Shown here: positions 8,451 through 18,800 of the stretch, piece after piece
Position numbering within the stretch: position 1 is the stretch's first letter
How the letters are laid out: each line of letters begins with the position of its first letter
Assembly (NCBI GenBank): GCA_015231775.1
Contig: JADGAY010000027.1
Coordinates: forward strand, 1-32,840
DNA from: Magnetococcales bacterium
GTDB lineage: Bacteria; Pseudomonadota; Magnetococcia; Magnetococcales; Magnetaquicoccaceae
Length of the DNA: 32,840 bases
Direction: 5' to 3'
The notes under the pieces: generated by a model
Seen by the model: only the letters and a program-made list of their open reading frames with translations
What the model was told of the DNA's origin: nothing
Database searches by the model: none
Program-made: the position numbers and the translations under genes

Positions 8451-11400
8451 ATGAGTCAATCATTTCTGGAACGCATCGTTTCGTCCGATCGTTTGCGCGC
8501 GCTTCTGCCGGCTTTGTTGTGGGTGCTGGCGGTGGTCGCCTCGCTGGCGTGGAACCTGCGCGTCCTCGATCTGGCCGGTGTCGAGAGCCATGGGAATCGC
8601 TCCAGGGAAGCGCCCGTCGTCAATCGAAGCGTCGATCTGGGCTCCCTGCAAACCGAATCCTGGGTGCTCCATCTGTTTGCCCTGCTGGCAGGCGCCGGGG
8701 CGCTGCACCATTTCGAGCGGGCGCGTCGCAAGCGTGAATGGGCCGAAGAGGAGCGGCAGCAGGCCTGGTCACGGGAGCGGGAGTCCCTCAAGGATACCAA
8801 TCGCAAGCAATACACCCTGCTCAAGAAAATGTTGGACCAGTCCAGCAAGCTGACCCGCCAGAACGAGTATCTGGAGCAGCAGGGACAGGTGCGCGCGGTG
8901 ATCAACCGGCTGCTGTTCGACTCGCTGGAGGCGTTGTCGTTAAGCGAGCAGCTCGATCAGGCGGTGCTGTTGATCACCTCGATCCCCTGGCTGGACAGTC
9001 CGATCGAGGCCGGGGCGATCTTTTTGTGGGACGAGGAGCGGCATGAGCTGCATCTGGCCGCGCAGCGCGGGCTGCCCGAGCAGCTTATGGAACGGTGCGC
9101 CAGGGTGCCGGAGGGGTACTGTCTGTGCGGACGGGCGGCCAAGTCGCGTCGGACGGTGCATGCCCCGCGTCTGGACGCCCGACACGAGATCACCTACTAC
9201 GGCATGAGCGATCATGGGGATCACTGCTTTCCGATCATTGGCGGCGAGCGGCTGATCGGGGTGTTGAATCTCAAGATGGATGCGGGCTACCTCTTCACCG
9301 AGGAGAACACCAACCTGTTGAAACCGGTGGTCAACACCCTGGCGGGCCTGATCATCCGCTGCCAGCAGGAGGAGGAGCTGAGCAAGGCCAGACAGAGCGC
9401 CGAGCTGGCCACCCAGGCCAAGAGCGCCTTTTTGGCCAACATGAGCCATGAGATCCGCACGCCGATGAATGCCATCATCGGTTTGAGCCATCTGTGTTTG
9501 CAGACCGGGCTGACCGACAAGCAGCGGGACTATCTGTTCAAGGTGCACAGCGCGGCCAACTCGTTGTTGCGGTTGATCAACGACATCCTGGACTTCTCGA
9601 AGATCGAGGCGGGTCGCGTCGAGATGGAATCGGTGGAGTTCGAGCTTGAGGAGGTTCTGGATGGGGTGCTGGCGGTGATCGGGGTCAAGGCTATGGAGCA
9701 GGATCTGGAGCTGTTGCTGGATGCCGATCCGCGGGCGCCGAGCCATCTGGTGGGGGATCCGTTCCGGTTGGGGCAGGTGTTGACCAATCTGGCCAACAAC
9801 GCGGTGAAGTTCACCGAGCGCGGGGAGGTGATGATCGCCTCCCGGGTGCTGATGGAGGGGGAGAGCGACTGGTTGTTGCAATTCTCGGTGCGCGACACCG
9901 GAATCGGCCTGACGGACGAGCAGATGGCCAGACTCTTTCAGGAGTTCAGCCAGGCGGACAGCTCCACCACCCGCAAGCATGGCGGCACCGGGTTGGGATT
10001 GGCGATCTCCAAGCGTCTGGTGGAGATGATGGGCGGCGCGATCGAGGTGACGAGCAGGTCGGGGGAGGGGAGTTGTTTCACCTTCACGGCACGTTTCAAG
10101 CGGGCTGGCCGCATGATCGAGGATTATCGCGCCCAGATCGGCGATCTGGCCGGACGGGCGGTTCTGGTGGTGGAGGATCACGACTCCACCCGGTCGGTGC
10201 TGGCCGGTGGGCTGGAGTCCCTGGGTTTCGCGGTCTCCGAGGGACGCGATGGCGCGATGGCCATGGAGGCTCTGAGCTGGGCCCGGCAGGAGGATGAACC
10301 GTTCGCGCTGGTGCTGGTGGGCCGAATGCTCCCGGATGGCGACGGCGTGGAGCTGGCGCGCGCCATCAAGCACCAGGCTCCCGCGGGATCCGCTCCGGTG
10401 GTGCTGGTGGTGGCCGAGCAGGGCTTCGAGGTGCTGGAGTCGCGTCTTGGAGAGCGTGCGGGTCTGGATGGCATCCTGGAAAAACCGGTGACGCGGGGCA
10501 ATCTGTTCGAGGCGGTGATGCACGCCTTCAACCGTCCCACCGAGAAGTCGCGGCATCGCTCGCAGTTGGGGGATAATGCCGTGGTGCGTCAGATCGCCGG
10601 GGCGCATCTGCTGCTGGCCGAGGACAACGAACTCAATCAACAGGTGGCGCGGGAGCTTCTGGCACGGGTCGGGGTGACGGTGAGCGTGGTGGAGAACGGT
10701 CGCCTGGCCGTGGAGCGGGCGACACGCGACCACTTCGACGGCATTCTTATGGATTTGCAGATGCCGGAGATGGATGGACTCGATGCCACCCGCGCCATCC
10801 GGCGCGAAGGGTCGTGGGCGGCGCGCATGCCGATCATCGCCATGACCGCCAATGCCATGGTGCAGGATCAGGAGGCCTGTCTGGCGGCGGGGATGAACGA
10901 TCACATCGCCAAGCCGATCGATCCGGAGATTCTCTATGCGGTGTTGGCCAAGTGGATCCGTCCGGACACCTCGCGGCTCGTGGAGGAGCCGGTCGTGGTG
11001 TCAGCGCCGGTCGGCTCCGAGGTGGCGCCGCCGCTGCCGGAGCTGCCGGGACTTGACACCGACTCCGCCTTGCGGATCATGGGCGGCAACCAGGGGCTCT
11101 ATTTGGACATTCTGGGCCGGTTTGTCCACAATCAGGGCCAGGCGTGCCGGATGATGGAACGTCAGGCCGGCGCCGGGGCGTGGTCGGAGCTGGAACGGAC
11201 CGCGCATACATTGAAGGGGATCGCGGCCACCATCGGTGCCGCCGGGTTGAGCGGCATCGCCCAGGCCATCGAGCATGTGGCCCACGAAGGGGGGGAGATC
11301 GGCTCGGAGGGGCTGCCGGAGCTTTTGGAGCGGGCCGGGGTCGAGCTGGAGGCGGTTTTGCAGACGATCCGGAACGCTTTCCCCGAGACCCCTGTCCAAG

Positions 11401-11678
11401 GGGAGGATTCCGGGGAACGGGATGGCGGGAGCGACAAGGAGGGGTTGGCGCCCCTGTTTGCGAGGGCGGAGCGGATGTTTCGTCATTTCGATTCGGATGT
11501 CGAGGGGGTGATCGAGGCGATGCGCCCCCTGGTGGGAACGGACGCGGACCGGGAGAGTCTGCGGGTTCTGAAAACATTGTTGGATGGTTATGATTTCCAG
11601 GCCTGTCTGCGCCACCTGCGGGGGTGGGCCGATGAGGCCGGGATCACCTTGCGACCGGACGAGGAGAGTGGGGCATGA
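8451..11678 (+). CDS. Hybrid sensor histidine kinase (TM - GAF - HisKA - HATPase - degenerate REC - REC - HPt)
   Basis: [43 protein letters not shown]2 [22 protein letters not shown]; HPt [20 protein letters not shown] 8445 is an alternative start. Confidence 0.92.
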   Translation: MSQSFLERIVSSDRLRALLPALLWVLAVVASLAWNLRVLDLAGVESHGNRSREAPVVNRSVDLGSLQTESWVLHLFALLAGAGALHHFERARRKREWAEEERQQAWSRERESLKDTNRKQYTLLKKMLDQSSKLTRQNEYLEQQGQVRAVINRLLFDSLEALSLSEQLDQAVLLITSIPWLDSPIEAGAIFLWDEERHELHLAAQRGLPEQLMERCARVPEGYCLCGRAAKSRRTVHAPRLDARHEITYYGMSDHGDHCFPIIGGERLIGVLNLKMDAGYLFTEENTNLLKPVVNTLAGLIIRCQQEEELSKARQSAELATQAKSAFLANMSHEIRTPMNAIIGLSHLCLQTGLTDKQRDYLFKVHSAANSLLRLINDILDFSKIEAGRVEMESVEFELEEVLDGVLAVIGVKAMEQDLELLLDADPRAPSHLVGDPFRLGQVLTNLANNAVKFTERGEVMIASRVLMEGESDWLLQFSVRDTGIGLTDEQMARLFQEFSQADSSTTRKHGGTGLGLAISKRLVEMMGGAIEVTSRSGEGSCFTFTARFKRAGRMIEDYRAQIGDLAGRAVLVVEDHDSTRSVLAGGLESLGFAVSEGRDGAMAMEALSWARQEDEPFALVLVGRMLPDGDGVELARAIKHQAPAGSAPVVLVVAEQGFEVLESRLGERAGLDGILEKPVTRGNLFEAVMHAFNRPTEKSRHRSQLGDNAVVRQIAGAHLLLAEDNELNQQVARELLARVGVTVSVVENGRLAVERATRDHFDGILMDLQMPEMDGLDATRAIRREGSWAARMPIIAMTANAMVQDQEACLAAGMNDHIAKPIDPEILYAVLAKWIRPDTSRLVEEPVVVSAPVGSEVAPPLPELPGLDTDSALRIMGGNQGLYLDILGRFVHNQGQACRMMERQAGAGAWSELERTAHTLKGIAATIGAAGLSGIAQAIEHVAHEGGEIGSEGLPELLERAGVELEAVLQTIRNAFPETPVQGEDSGERDGGSDKEGLAPLFARAERMFRHFDSDVEGVIEAMRPLVGTDADRESLRVLKTLLDGYDFQACLRHLRGWADEAGITLRPDEESGA

Positions 11679-12799
11679 ACGCGGTGAATGGCGGTACGGT
11701 CAAGGAGGGGACGATTCTATTGGTCGATGACCAGCCGGATCAGATCAAGGTGATCAAGGCGGCGCTGGATCAACACTTTTTCGTGAAGGTGGCCATTCGC
11801 GGCGAGCTGGTGCTGCCCATTGCCGCCGAGGGCGGTGTGGATCTGATCCTGTTGGACATCCTGATGCCTGGCATGGACGGCTATGAGGTGTGCCGACAGT
11901 TGAAGGAGGATCCCCGCACCGGGGAGACGCCGGTGATCTTCTTGACCTGCAAGGATACCCAGGACGACGAGACGGTCGGCCTGCGGCTCGGCGCGGTGGA
12001 TTTCATTCGCAAGCCGAGCAGCGCCTCGGTGGTGCTGGCCCGGTGTCGCAACACCATCGCCCATCAGCGGGCCAAGGAGGATCTGCGCCGCAAGAACGAG
12101 GAGTTGCGACTGGCTCTCAAGGTCCGCGAGGACATGGAGCGGGTGTCGCGCCACGATCTCAAGGGCCCCCTCTCCGGGATCCTGGGTCTGCCCGAGATCA
12201 TGCTGCTGGATAACAACTACACGGAGAATCAGCGCAATCTGCTCAAACTGATCGAACGCAGCGGTTACATCATGCTCGACATGATCAACCGCTCCCTGGA
12301 TCTCTACAAGATGGAGAACAACACCTACCAGCTCAAGGCCGAGGATTGCGATCTGGTCGAGATCCTGAAGAACGTCACCGGCGGACTGGAGAAACTCATC
12401 CAGACCAAACGGTTGAAGATCGTGACCACGCTGGAGGGAAGCGACCATGCCACCGGTCCGTTTCTGGTGCGTGGAGAGCGGATGCTTTGTTATTCGGTCT
12501 TCTACAACGTGTTGCTCAATGCCATCGAGGCCTCGAACTTCAACAACGAGATCCGCATCCACCTGGCCCCGTCCGGGGAGATGGGCGCGGCGCGCATCAC
12601 CAACTCCGGCGAGGTGCCGGAGGCGATTCGCGAGCGGTTTTTCGACAAGTACGTCACCCATGGCAAGGAGCATGGATCGGGTCTGGGCACCTATTCGGCC
12701 TGGCTGGCCATCAAGACCCAGGGTGGACGGATGGAACTCGATGCCAGTCAGCCGGGCCTGACCAGCGTGAGCGTCACCCTGCCGCGTCCAGAGCGGTGA
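11675..12799 (+). CDS. REC domain-histidine kinase fusion, soluble
   Basis: [21 protein letters not shown]...[20 protein letters not shown]. HisKA-like [19 protein letters not shown]; HATPase [11 protein letters not shown]...[23 protein letters not shown] overlap with the upstream gene. Confidence 0.9.
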   Translation: MNAVNGGTVKEGTILLVDDQPDQIKVIKAALDQHFFVKVAIRGELVLPIAAEGGVDLILLDILMPGMDGYEVCRQLKEDPRTGETPVIFLTCKDTQDDETVGLRLGAVDFIRKPSSASVVLARCRNTIAHQRAKEDLRRKNEELRLALKVREDMERVSRHDLKGPLSGILGLPEIMLLDNNYTENQRNLLKLIERSGYIMLDMINRSLDLYKMENNTYQLKAEDCDLVEILKNVTGGLEKLIQTKRLKIVTTLEGSDHATGPFLVRGERMLCYSVFYNVLLNAIEASNFNNEIRIHLAPSGEMGAARITNSGEVPEAIRERFFDKYVTHGKEHGSGLGTYSAWLAIKTQGGRMELDASQPGLTSVSVTLPRPER

Positions 12800-12846
12800 C
12801 GCGCGCGCTTGCGCACGGATCCCGGAGAATCAAAGATCGCCACCCC

Positions 12847-15800
12847 ATGTCGCGCCTCCTGATCGGGTTATTGTGGATTGTTTCCCTGTTTTCGGGTTTC
12901 GCCCAGGCCGAGCCGGTGGTGGCGCACCCGGATTTTGACTTCTCCCCCACGGTCAGCGCGGACGGGCGCTGGTTGGTCTATGTCTCCAACCGTTCCGGCA
13001 ATCGCGACATCTGGCTTCAGGAAATCACTTCCGGCAACACCGGGCTCTCCCGACAACTCACCGATCACCCCAGCGCCGACGAGCAACCCAGCCTCGATCC
13101 CACCGGCGCGCGACTGTTGTATGTCTCCCACGAACAGGATCCCCGCGGCGACATCGTGCTGATGGATCTGAAAACCAAGGCCAGGGAGCGGTTGACCGAT
13201 CGCGCCTTCGGCGAACAGAGCCCGCTCTGGCTTCCGGACGGCAAGGGGTTTCTCTTCACCCGCCAGGACGCGCCGGGGATGCCGGTGGCGGTGCTGCGGC
13301 GTCTGCTTGGCGACGACGAGGCGACCGTGTGGGTGAAGGGGGCCTCCGCCTGTACCCCGACCGTGGGGGCGTGGCTGGTCTGTTCGCGGGAGGGGCGGCT
13401 GATCGCCCTGCGCGCGGGGGCGAACGGCGCGGACGAGGGCAGCCTCAAGAACCTCACCCTGGGGCCGGAGTGGGATCTGGAGCCCCGTTTCCTCCCCCCG
13501 GACCGGTTGATCTTCACCCGCGTCTCCCCCGACGATGACAGCCGTTCGGCTTTGTGGATGGCCCGTTTCACCCCGGAGCAAGGGATTTCCGCCTTTTATC
13601 GGTTGACGCCGGACGGGGACTCCCCGCGCCATCCCGCCGTGGCGGGTGAGGCGATCATCTTCGGCGACGCCCGTGACGGGGAGATCCATCGTCTGGAGAT
13701 TCCAACCCTTCTGGCCGATCTTACCGCTCCCGACCGGGCGCGGGAGAAGGGGTTCGCGCTGCTGGCCTCTGGCAAGAGCGGGGAGGGGATGCGGATTCTG
13801 GAGAATCTGTTTCTCAACCCCGAACCAATCCCGGAGGCGGAACGGTTCGGGTTCGATTGGGAGTACCTCGATCTGCTGCTCGAGTCCGATGCCCTGGATC
13901 GGGCCCAGGCGGTGGTGGAGCGGTATCGGCGCGCCGCCGGGGATGGGGGGCTGCGTGCGGCGATCCAGGGGGTGGTGGTGCCGCTGTTGCTCGAACTCCC
14001 CCGACTGGGGGCGGACGAGGCCGAAGCACGACTGGCGCGGGGGCTTGAGGCCATCGAGGCGATCGCCCGCCGTCAGCCTGGAAGCGAGGCGGTGCGGGTG
14101 GAGGCCCGCATCGCCGCCAGCCGCCTGTTGCTGTTGGGCGGGGATACCGCCATGGCCCTGGCGCGGCTGAACGGCCTGGAGAGCCTTCGGGATCGGGATG
14201 ACCGGGTGCGGGTGCTGCTGGCCCGGAGTCGGGTGCTGGAGCGGGTGGGGGATGGACCGGGACGCAAGCAGATTCTTTTGAAGGTGATCGAGCTGGTGGG
14301 CGAAAAACACCGCTGGGGGGAGCGGGCCGTGGCGCGGCTGGTGGCGCTTGCCGAGGAGGGTGGGAAATTCCCCCGTCAGATCGAGGCGTTGCAGACGTTG
14401 ATGCGCGAGCATCCCGGCATCGGACGGTTGGCGGTGGTGGCCTGGAGCCGCATCGCCACCCTGCACCAGGAGAACGGCGACGAGGAGCGCTGCGTGGCGG
14501 CCCTCGAGGCGCTGTTGAAGCTGGAAGCGCTCACCCTTCGGGAGCGGAGTCGCGCCATCGGCTGGAAGGCGGAACGGCTCATCCGGCTGGAGGATTACGA
14601 TCGGGCTGCCGCGGCCTATGCCGAATGGCGTAACGTGAAAGGGGTATCCGAAACAGAGGCCGCCCGCGCCGCCACCCTGGAGATCCGTCAGCGGGTGCGC
14701 GCGGCGCGCAAACTGGCCGAGCTGGGGGATCCGAAGGTGGCGCTCAAACGGCTGACCGCCCTGCTGGTGGACCATCCGGAGTCGGTGGAGGCCCATCGCG
14801 CGGGTGTCGCCCTGCGGGTGCGCCTGCAGGGCGCCGCGCCGGTGGTGGCCCACTACGAGCAGTGGCTCAAAGAGGATCCCCAGGCCCCATCCCGTCGCTA
14901 CGCCTTGGCCCTGGCCCTGACCCATGTGGAGCCCATCGATCACGAACGGTTGATCGGGATGCTTCAGGCGGTGGTGGAGGAGGCCCCCGACGTGGCGGCC
15001 CATCACCAGACCCTGGCCTGGGTGCACGAGCAGTTCGAACGTTCCGGTAAGGGGGAGCGGGGCCATCTGGAGCAGGCGCTGCAAGGGTATACCGCCGCGT
15101 TGCGCCTCACCGACGCGGCCACCGCGCCCCAGGACGAGGCGGACCTGTTGTTGAATCTCGGCCATGTGCATCACGCCATGCGCAACCATGGCGAGGCGTT
15201 CCGATACTGGCAGCGCTGGACCCAACGCAAGCGCCCCCTGGCCGATCCGCTGGCCCATGCGCTGTTGTACCGCAAGATGGGGGAGAGCGCCTTCAAGACC
15301 GACCGCTCCCAGGAGGCGGCGCAGTATTACCGACAGGCCCTGGCGCTGCTCCCCGCCGATCGAACCCTGGTGCGCCTGGAGTTGACCGAACGGCTTGCCC
15401 TGGCCCAGCAGACCCTTGGCGAACACGCCCGCGCCGCCTTGGGATTCGCCCAGGCGCTGGAGATGAATCTGGCCGAGAACCGTACCGGCAATCTGGCGTT
15501 ATTGCAGCGCAACATCGCCTTCAATCTCCATCAGGCCACCCGGCCCGCCTCCACCCCGGAGGAGGCGCCGGTGGATCGCGAGGCGGTGCGCACCGCGCTG
15601 GCCGGGTATCTCAAAAGTCTGGATTGGCTGAAAAAACACGGCAAGGAGGATCGTCCACCGGAAAAAGGGTGGTTCAGCCTGCAACTGGCCCTGGGGGAGA
15701 ACGGCTCCCAGGCAGCGTTGGGATTCGACTTGAACGGCGAGGAGAAGTTGCTGTTCGGTCTGGTGTCCACCCTGCATCAGGCCTTGGACGCACCCGAGCA

Positions 15801-18800
15801 GGCCCTGGCGGATCTGGAGCGCAAACGGAAGCTTCTGGAGTCGGGCGGGGTGCTCGAGGCGGGAAGCCAGAAGGCCGAGCTGGCGGTGGTGCTCAACCGA
15901 CTCGGCCAGCTCCATGTGCGCTTGAAGCAGTTCGGACCGGCCTGGGAGCGGACCCTGGACTCCCTGGCCCTCACCGAGGCCCTGCATCTCCAGGCCGGTG
16001 TGCGCGCCAATCTGTATAATCTTTCCAAGATTGCGGTGGAGCGGATCGTGGCCGGCGAGGCCCACGATCCGGCGTGGGGGGTGTTGCTTGCCGCAAAGCT
16101 GGAGGGGCCGGATTGGGAGCGGACCCAACCCAAACTGGCCTTCTTCACCCTGGCCAACGTGGCGTTTCTGCTGGCCCAGCCGTTGGATGGGGTGGCGCTC
16201 CCGAAAGGGGGGGGCGAGGCCGGACGGATGGCGCGCTGGCACGCCTGGCTGGAGGCGCGGGGACGCTGCGACGGCTTTTATCGCCGCGCCGAGGCGCTGC
16301 TGCATGCGGACAAGGGGTTCGGCGCGCGGGAGTTGTGGAGCCATCAACTGCGCATCAAGTTGAATCGCCTGGTGATCGCCCAAGAGGCGGACAAGGAGGA
16401 GGCCGCGGCGCAACTGCGGGGCGAGATCGAGACCTTGTCGTCGGCGGGTCTGGCCGAGGGGGGGTGGATCGTGGCGCTGCTGGAGGCCGAGGGGAGCACG
16501 GATCCCCAGGTACGCGACGCCCGGTTGGATGCGGCGATCGAGGGGGCCCTGGCCTGGCCGGCCCCGCTCCATCCCCGTGGCGCGGGGCGGATTCTGGCGC
16601 CCTTTTATGAGCGGTTGATCGCCCTGCGGGTCGGGCGGCTGGTGGATGGGGGCGCGTTGGAGGCGGCCCTGGCCGTGGGGGAGCGGTTGGAGCGGATGCG
16701 GTTGGCGCTCCTGCTCAACGACCGGTTGGGGCGGGCGTTTTTTCTCAATGGTTTGGAAGGGGAGCGCGGAGAGATCGAGGCGCTGTTGCGCGGGTTGGAG
16801 GCGGTGTCGCTGGGACGCAAGCGCGCCGCCAACGAGGCGGCCTGGAAGGGGTGGCGCGCGGGGCTTGCCGGGCTGCGCGCGAGCCATCCCGAGGCCGCCG
16901 GATGGTTTTCCCCCGCCGAGCCGGCGCGCGCGGCCTATGCTTTGATCTCGGAGCAGCGCCCCTATCTGCGTCATCTGCCCGGCGAGGCGGGGGGACATCT
17001 GTTCCTGGTCACCGGTCCGGGGCAGATCCGCCATGCCCATGTGGAAGCGGATGGCCGGATACGCGACGGGGCGTCGTTGCGGGACCGGATCGCCGGGGCC
17101 GAGTGGCTTCATGCCGCCCTGCCCGGCGGGATCGAGGGCGGGGAGATCGCCCGGTTGCTGGAGCAGAAAACCGTGGCGCGGGTGAGCGGCCTGGAGGATC
17201 TCGTGGTCGGCGACCGGCGGCGTGGGGTGTGGAGCGGGCGCGTGGCCGTGAGTGGGGTTGTGGAACTGGCGTTCGATCCCACCCCGGACGCGCCTCCCCG
17301 GCGGGTGGTGCCTCTGGTGCGCGGCGCGGAGCGGGAGCCGTCCGAGCTGTTGCAGCCATCCCACGCGTTCATGAGCCTGCTGCCGCTCACCTCCCTGGCT
17401 CTGCCGGTGCCGGGGGTCGATGGCGACGTGGCGCGGCTTTCGCTTGCCGATTTCCGGCTAGCCGAGGGGCAAGGCGCGCTCCTGGTGACCGGCGCGGCCC
17501 TGGCGGATGGGAACGAACGGATGCTGCTCGAGGCAGCCCTCCAACGTGCCGGCTTCGCCCACGGGATCCTGGTGGATGCGGGGGAGAAACCGGAGCTGGT
17601 GACGCGGGTGTGGCGGGATTATCTGGCCCATCTGGAGCGCATGCCGCCCCTTTTGGCCCTGGAGACAGCCTGGAAGGGGCGTGGGGAGAAACGGGCCAAT
17701 CCGTTCCGCTTTTCCGGACGAGCCGGTTGGGAGGGGGAGGGGGCTCGGGAGCTGTTCGAGGCGGAGGTCGCCGCGTCCGGTCGTCTCAAGGAGGCCGGAC
17801 GAGTCGAGGAGGCGGTCGGGCGGCTGGAGAACGCGATGGCCTTGGCCCGGCGCGCCGGACGGGAGGGGGAGATCGGAACATTGACGGGCCGGGCGGTGGC
17901 GCTCTGGTCTGGGTTGGGGGAGGACGGACGCGCGGCGGCGTTGCAGGGGTGGTGGTTGGAACGGTTGAAAGCGGCGGGGACGACCGGCGACCTCAAGGCG
18001 CGCGCCCATCATGGGCTTGGGGTGTTGCTGGCGCGACTGGAGCGGTACGAGGCGGCCATGCCCCATCTGGACGAGGCGATGCGTCTTTGGGAGCGGCACG
18101 GGGAGGGGGGACGACCGGGGGCCAAGGCCTCCGGCGAGGTGGCGCGCGGGGTGGTAGCGGAGAATCGCGGTCTGGCGGGCGAGGCGTTGCACCGTTTCGA
18201 GTTGGCCTTGGAGCTGGACGGGAGGCGTCAGGACAGCGCGGCCATGGCCGCGCACCATTTAAGACTCGGGCGGATCCATCTGCACCGTCTGTATCGTCCA
18301 GATCCGGCGCTCCAGGCGTTCGAGCAGGCGGTGGCGTTGTATGAGGCGGTCGGGGATCGGGTTGGTGTCGGGCGGGCGCGATTGGAGATGGTGTTGGCCC
18401 GGATCGGGATGGGGGAGCTGGAGGCGGCGGGGCGGGAGCTGGAGGGGGCGCGTCGTCTGGCCGACGAGAGCCGGGACGGGGCGCTTGGCGCCGAGGTGGC
18501 GTTGCGGGAGGCCACCATCGCCTGGTATCGCGGCGCGTATCAGACGGCGTTACAGGCGCTGGAGCGGGTCGAGCCGTGGATCGAGACGAGTCGGGATCCA
18601 CGTTTGACCATCCAGCTTGCCAACAGTCGTGGTCTGATCTACTGGAGCCTCAACGAGCCGGATCTGGCGACCCGTCATCTGGATGCGGCCATCGAGCTGG
18701 CCAAGAAGCGCAATCTGCCCGGCGAGTTGGCCGCCTCCTTGAACAACCGGGGTTTGATCGAGCGGCAGCGTGGCGAGCCGGCGGCGGCGTTGGCGTCGTT

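Noticed and set aside
12346-12846. N-terminal extension of the giant ORF
   Set aside because: Overlaps the REC-kinase in another frame. The signal peptide starts cleanly at ATG 12847.
12868-15426. 852-aa minus-strand ORF
   Set aside because: Antisense shadow of the giant TolB/TPR/CHAT gene; Gln/His/Arg/Pro-rich low-information composition typical of high-GC antisense frames. The same applies to 15499-17364, 8940-10904, 5888-7660 and 264-1718 on the minus strand.
16851-18344. 497-aa plus-strand ORF inside the giant gene
   Set aside because: Gly/Arg-rich out-of-frame reading of G-rich DNA; the overlapping frame has coherent TPR/CHAT homology.
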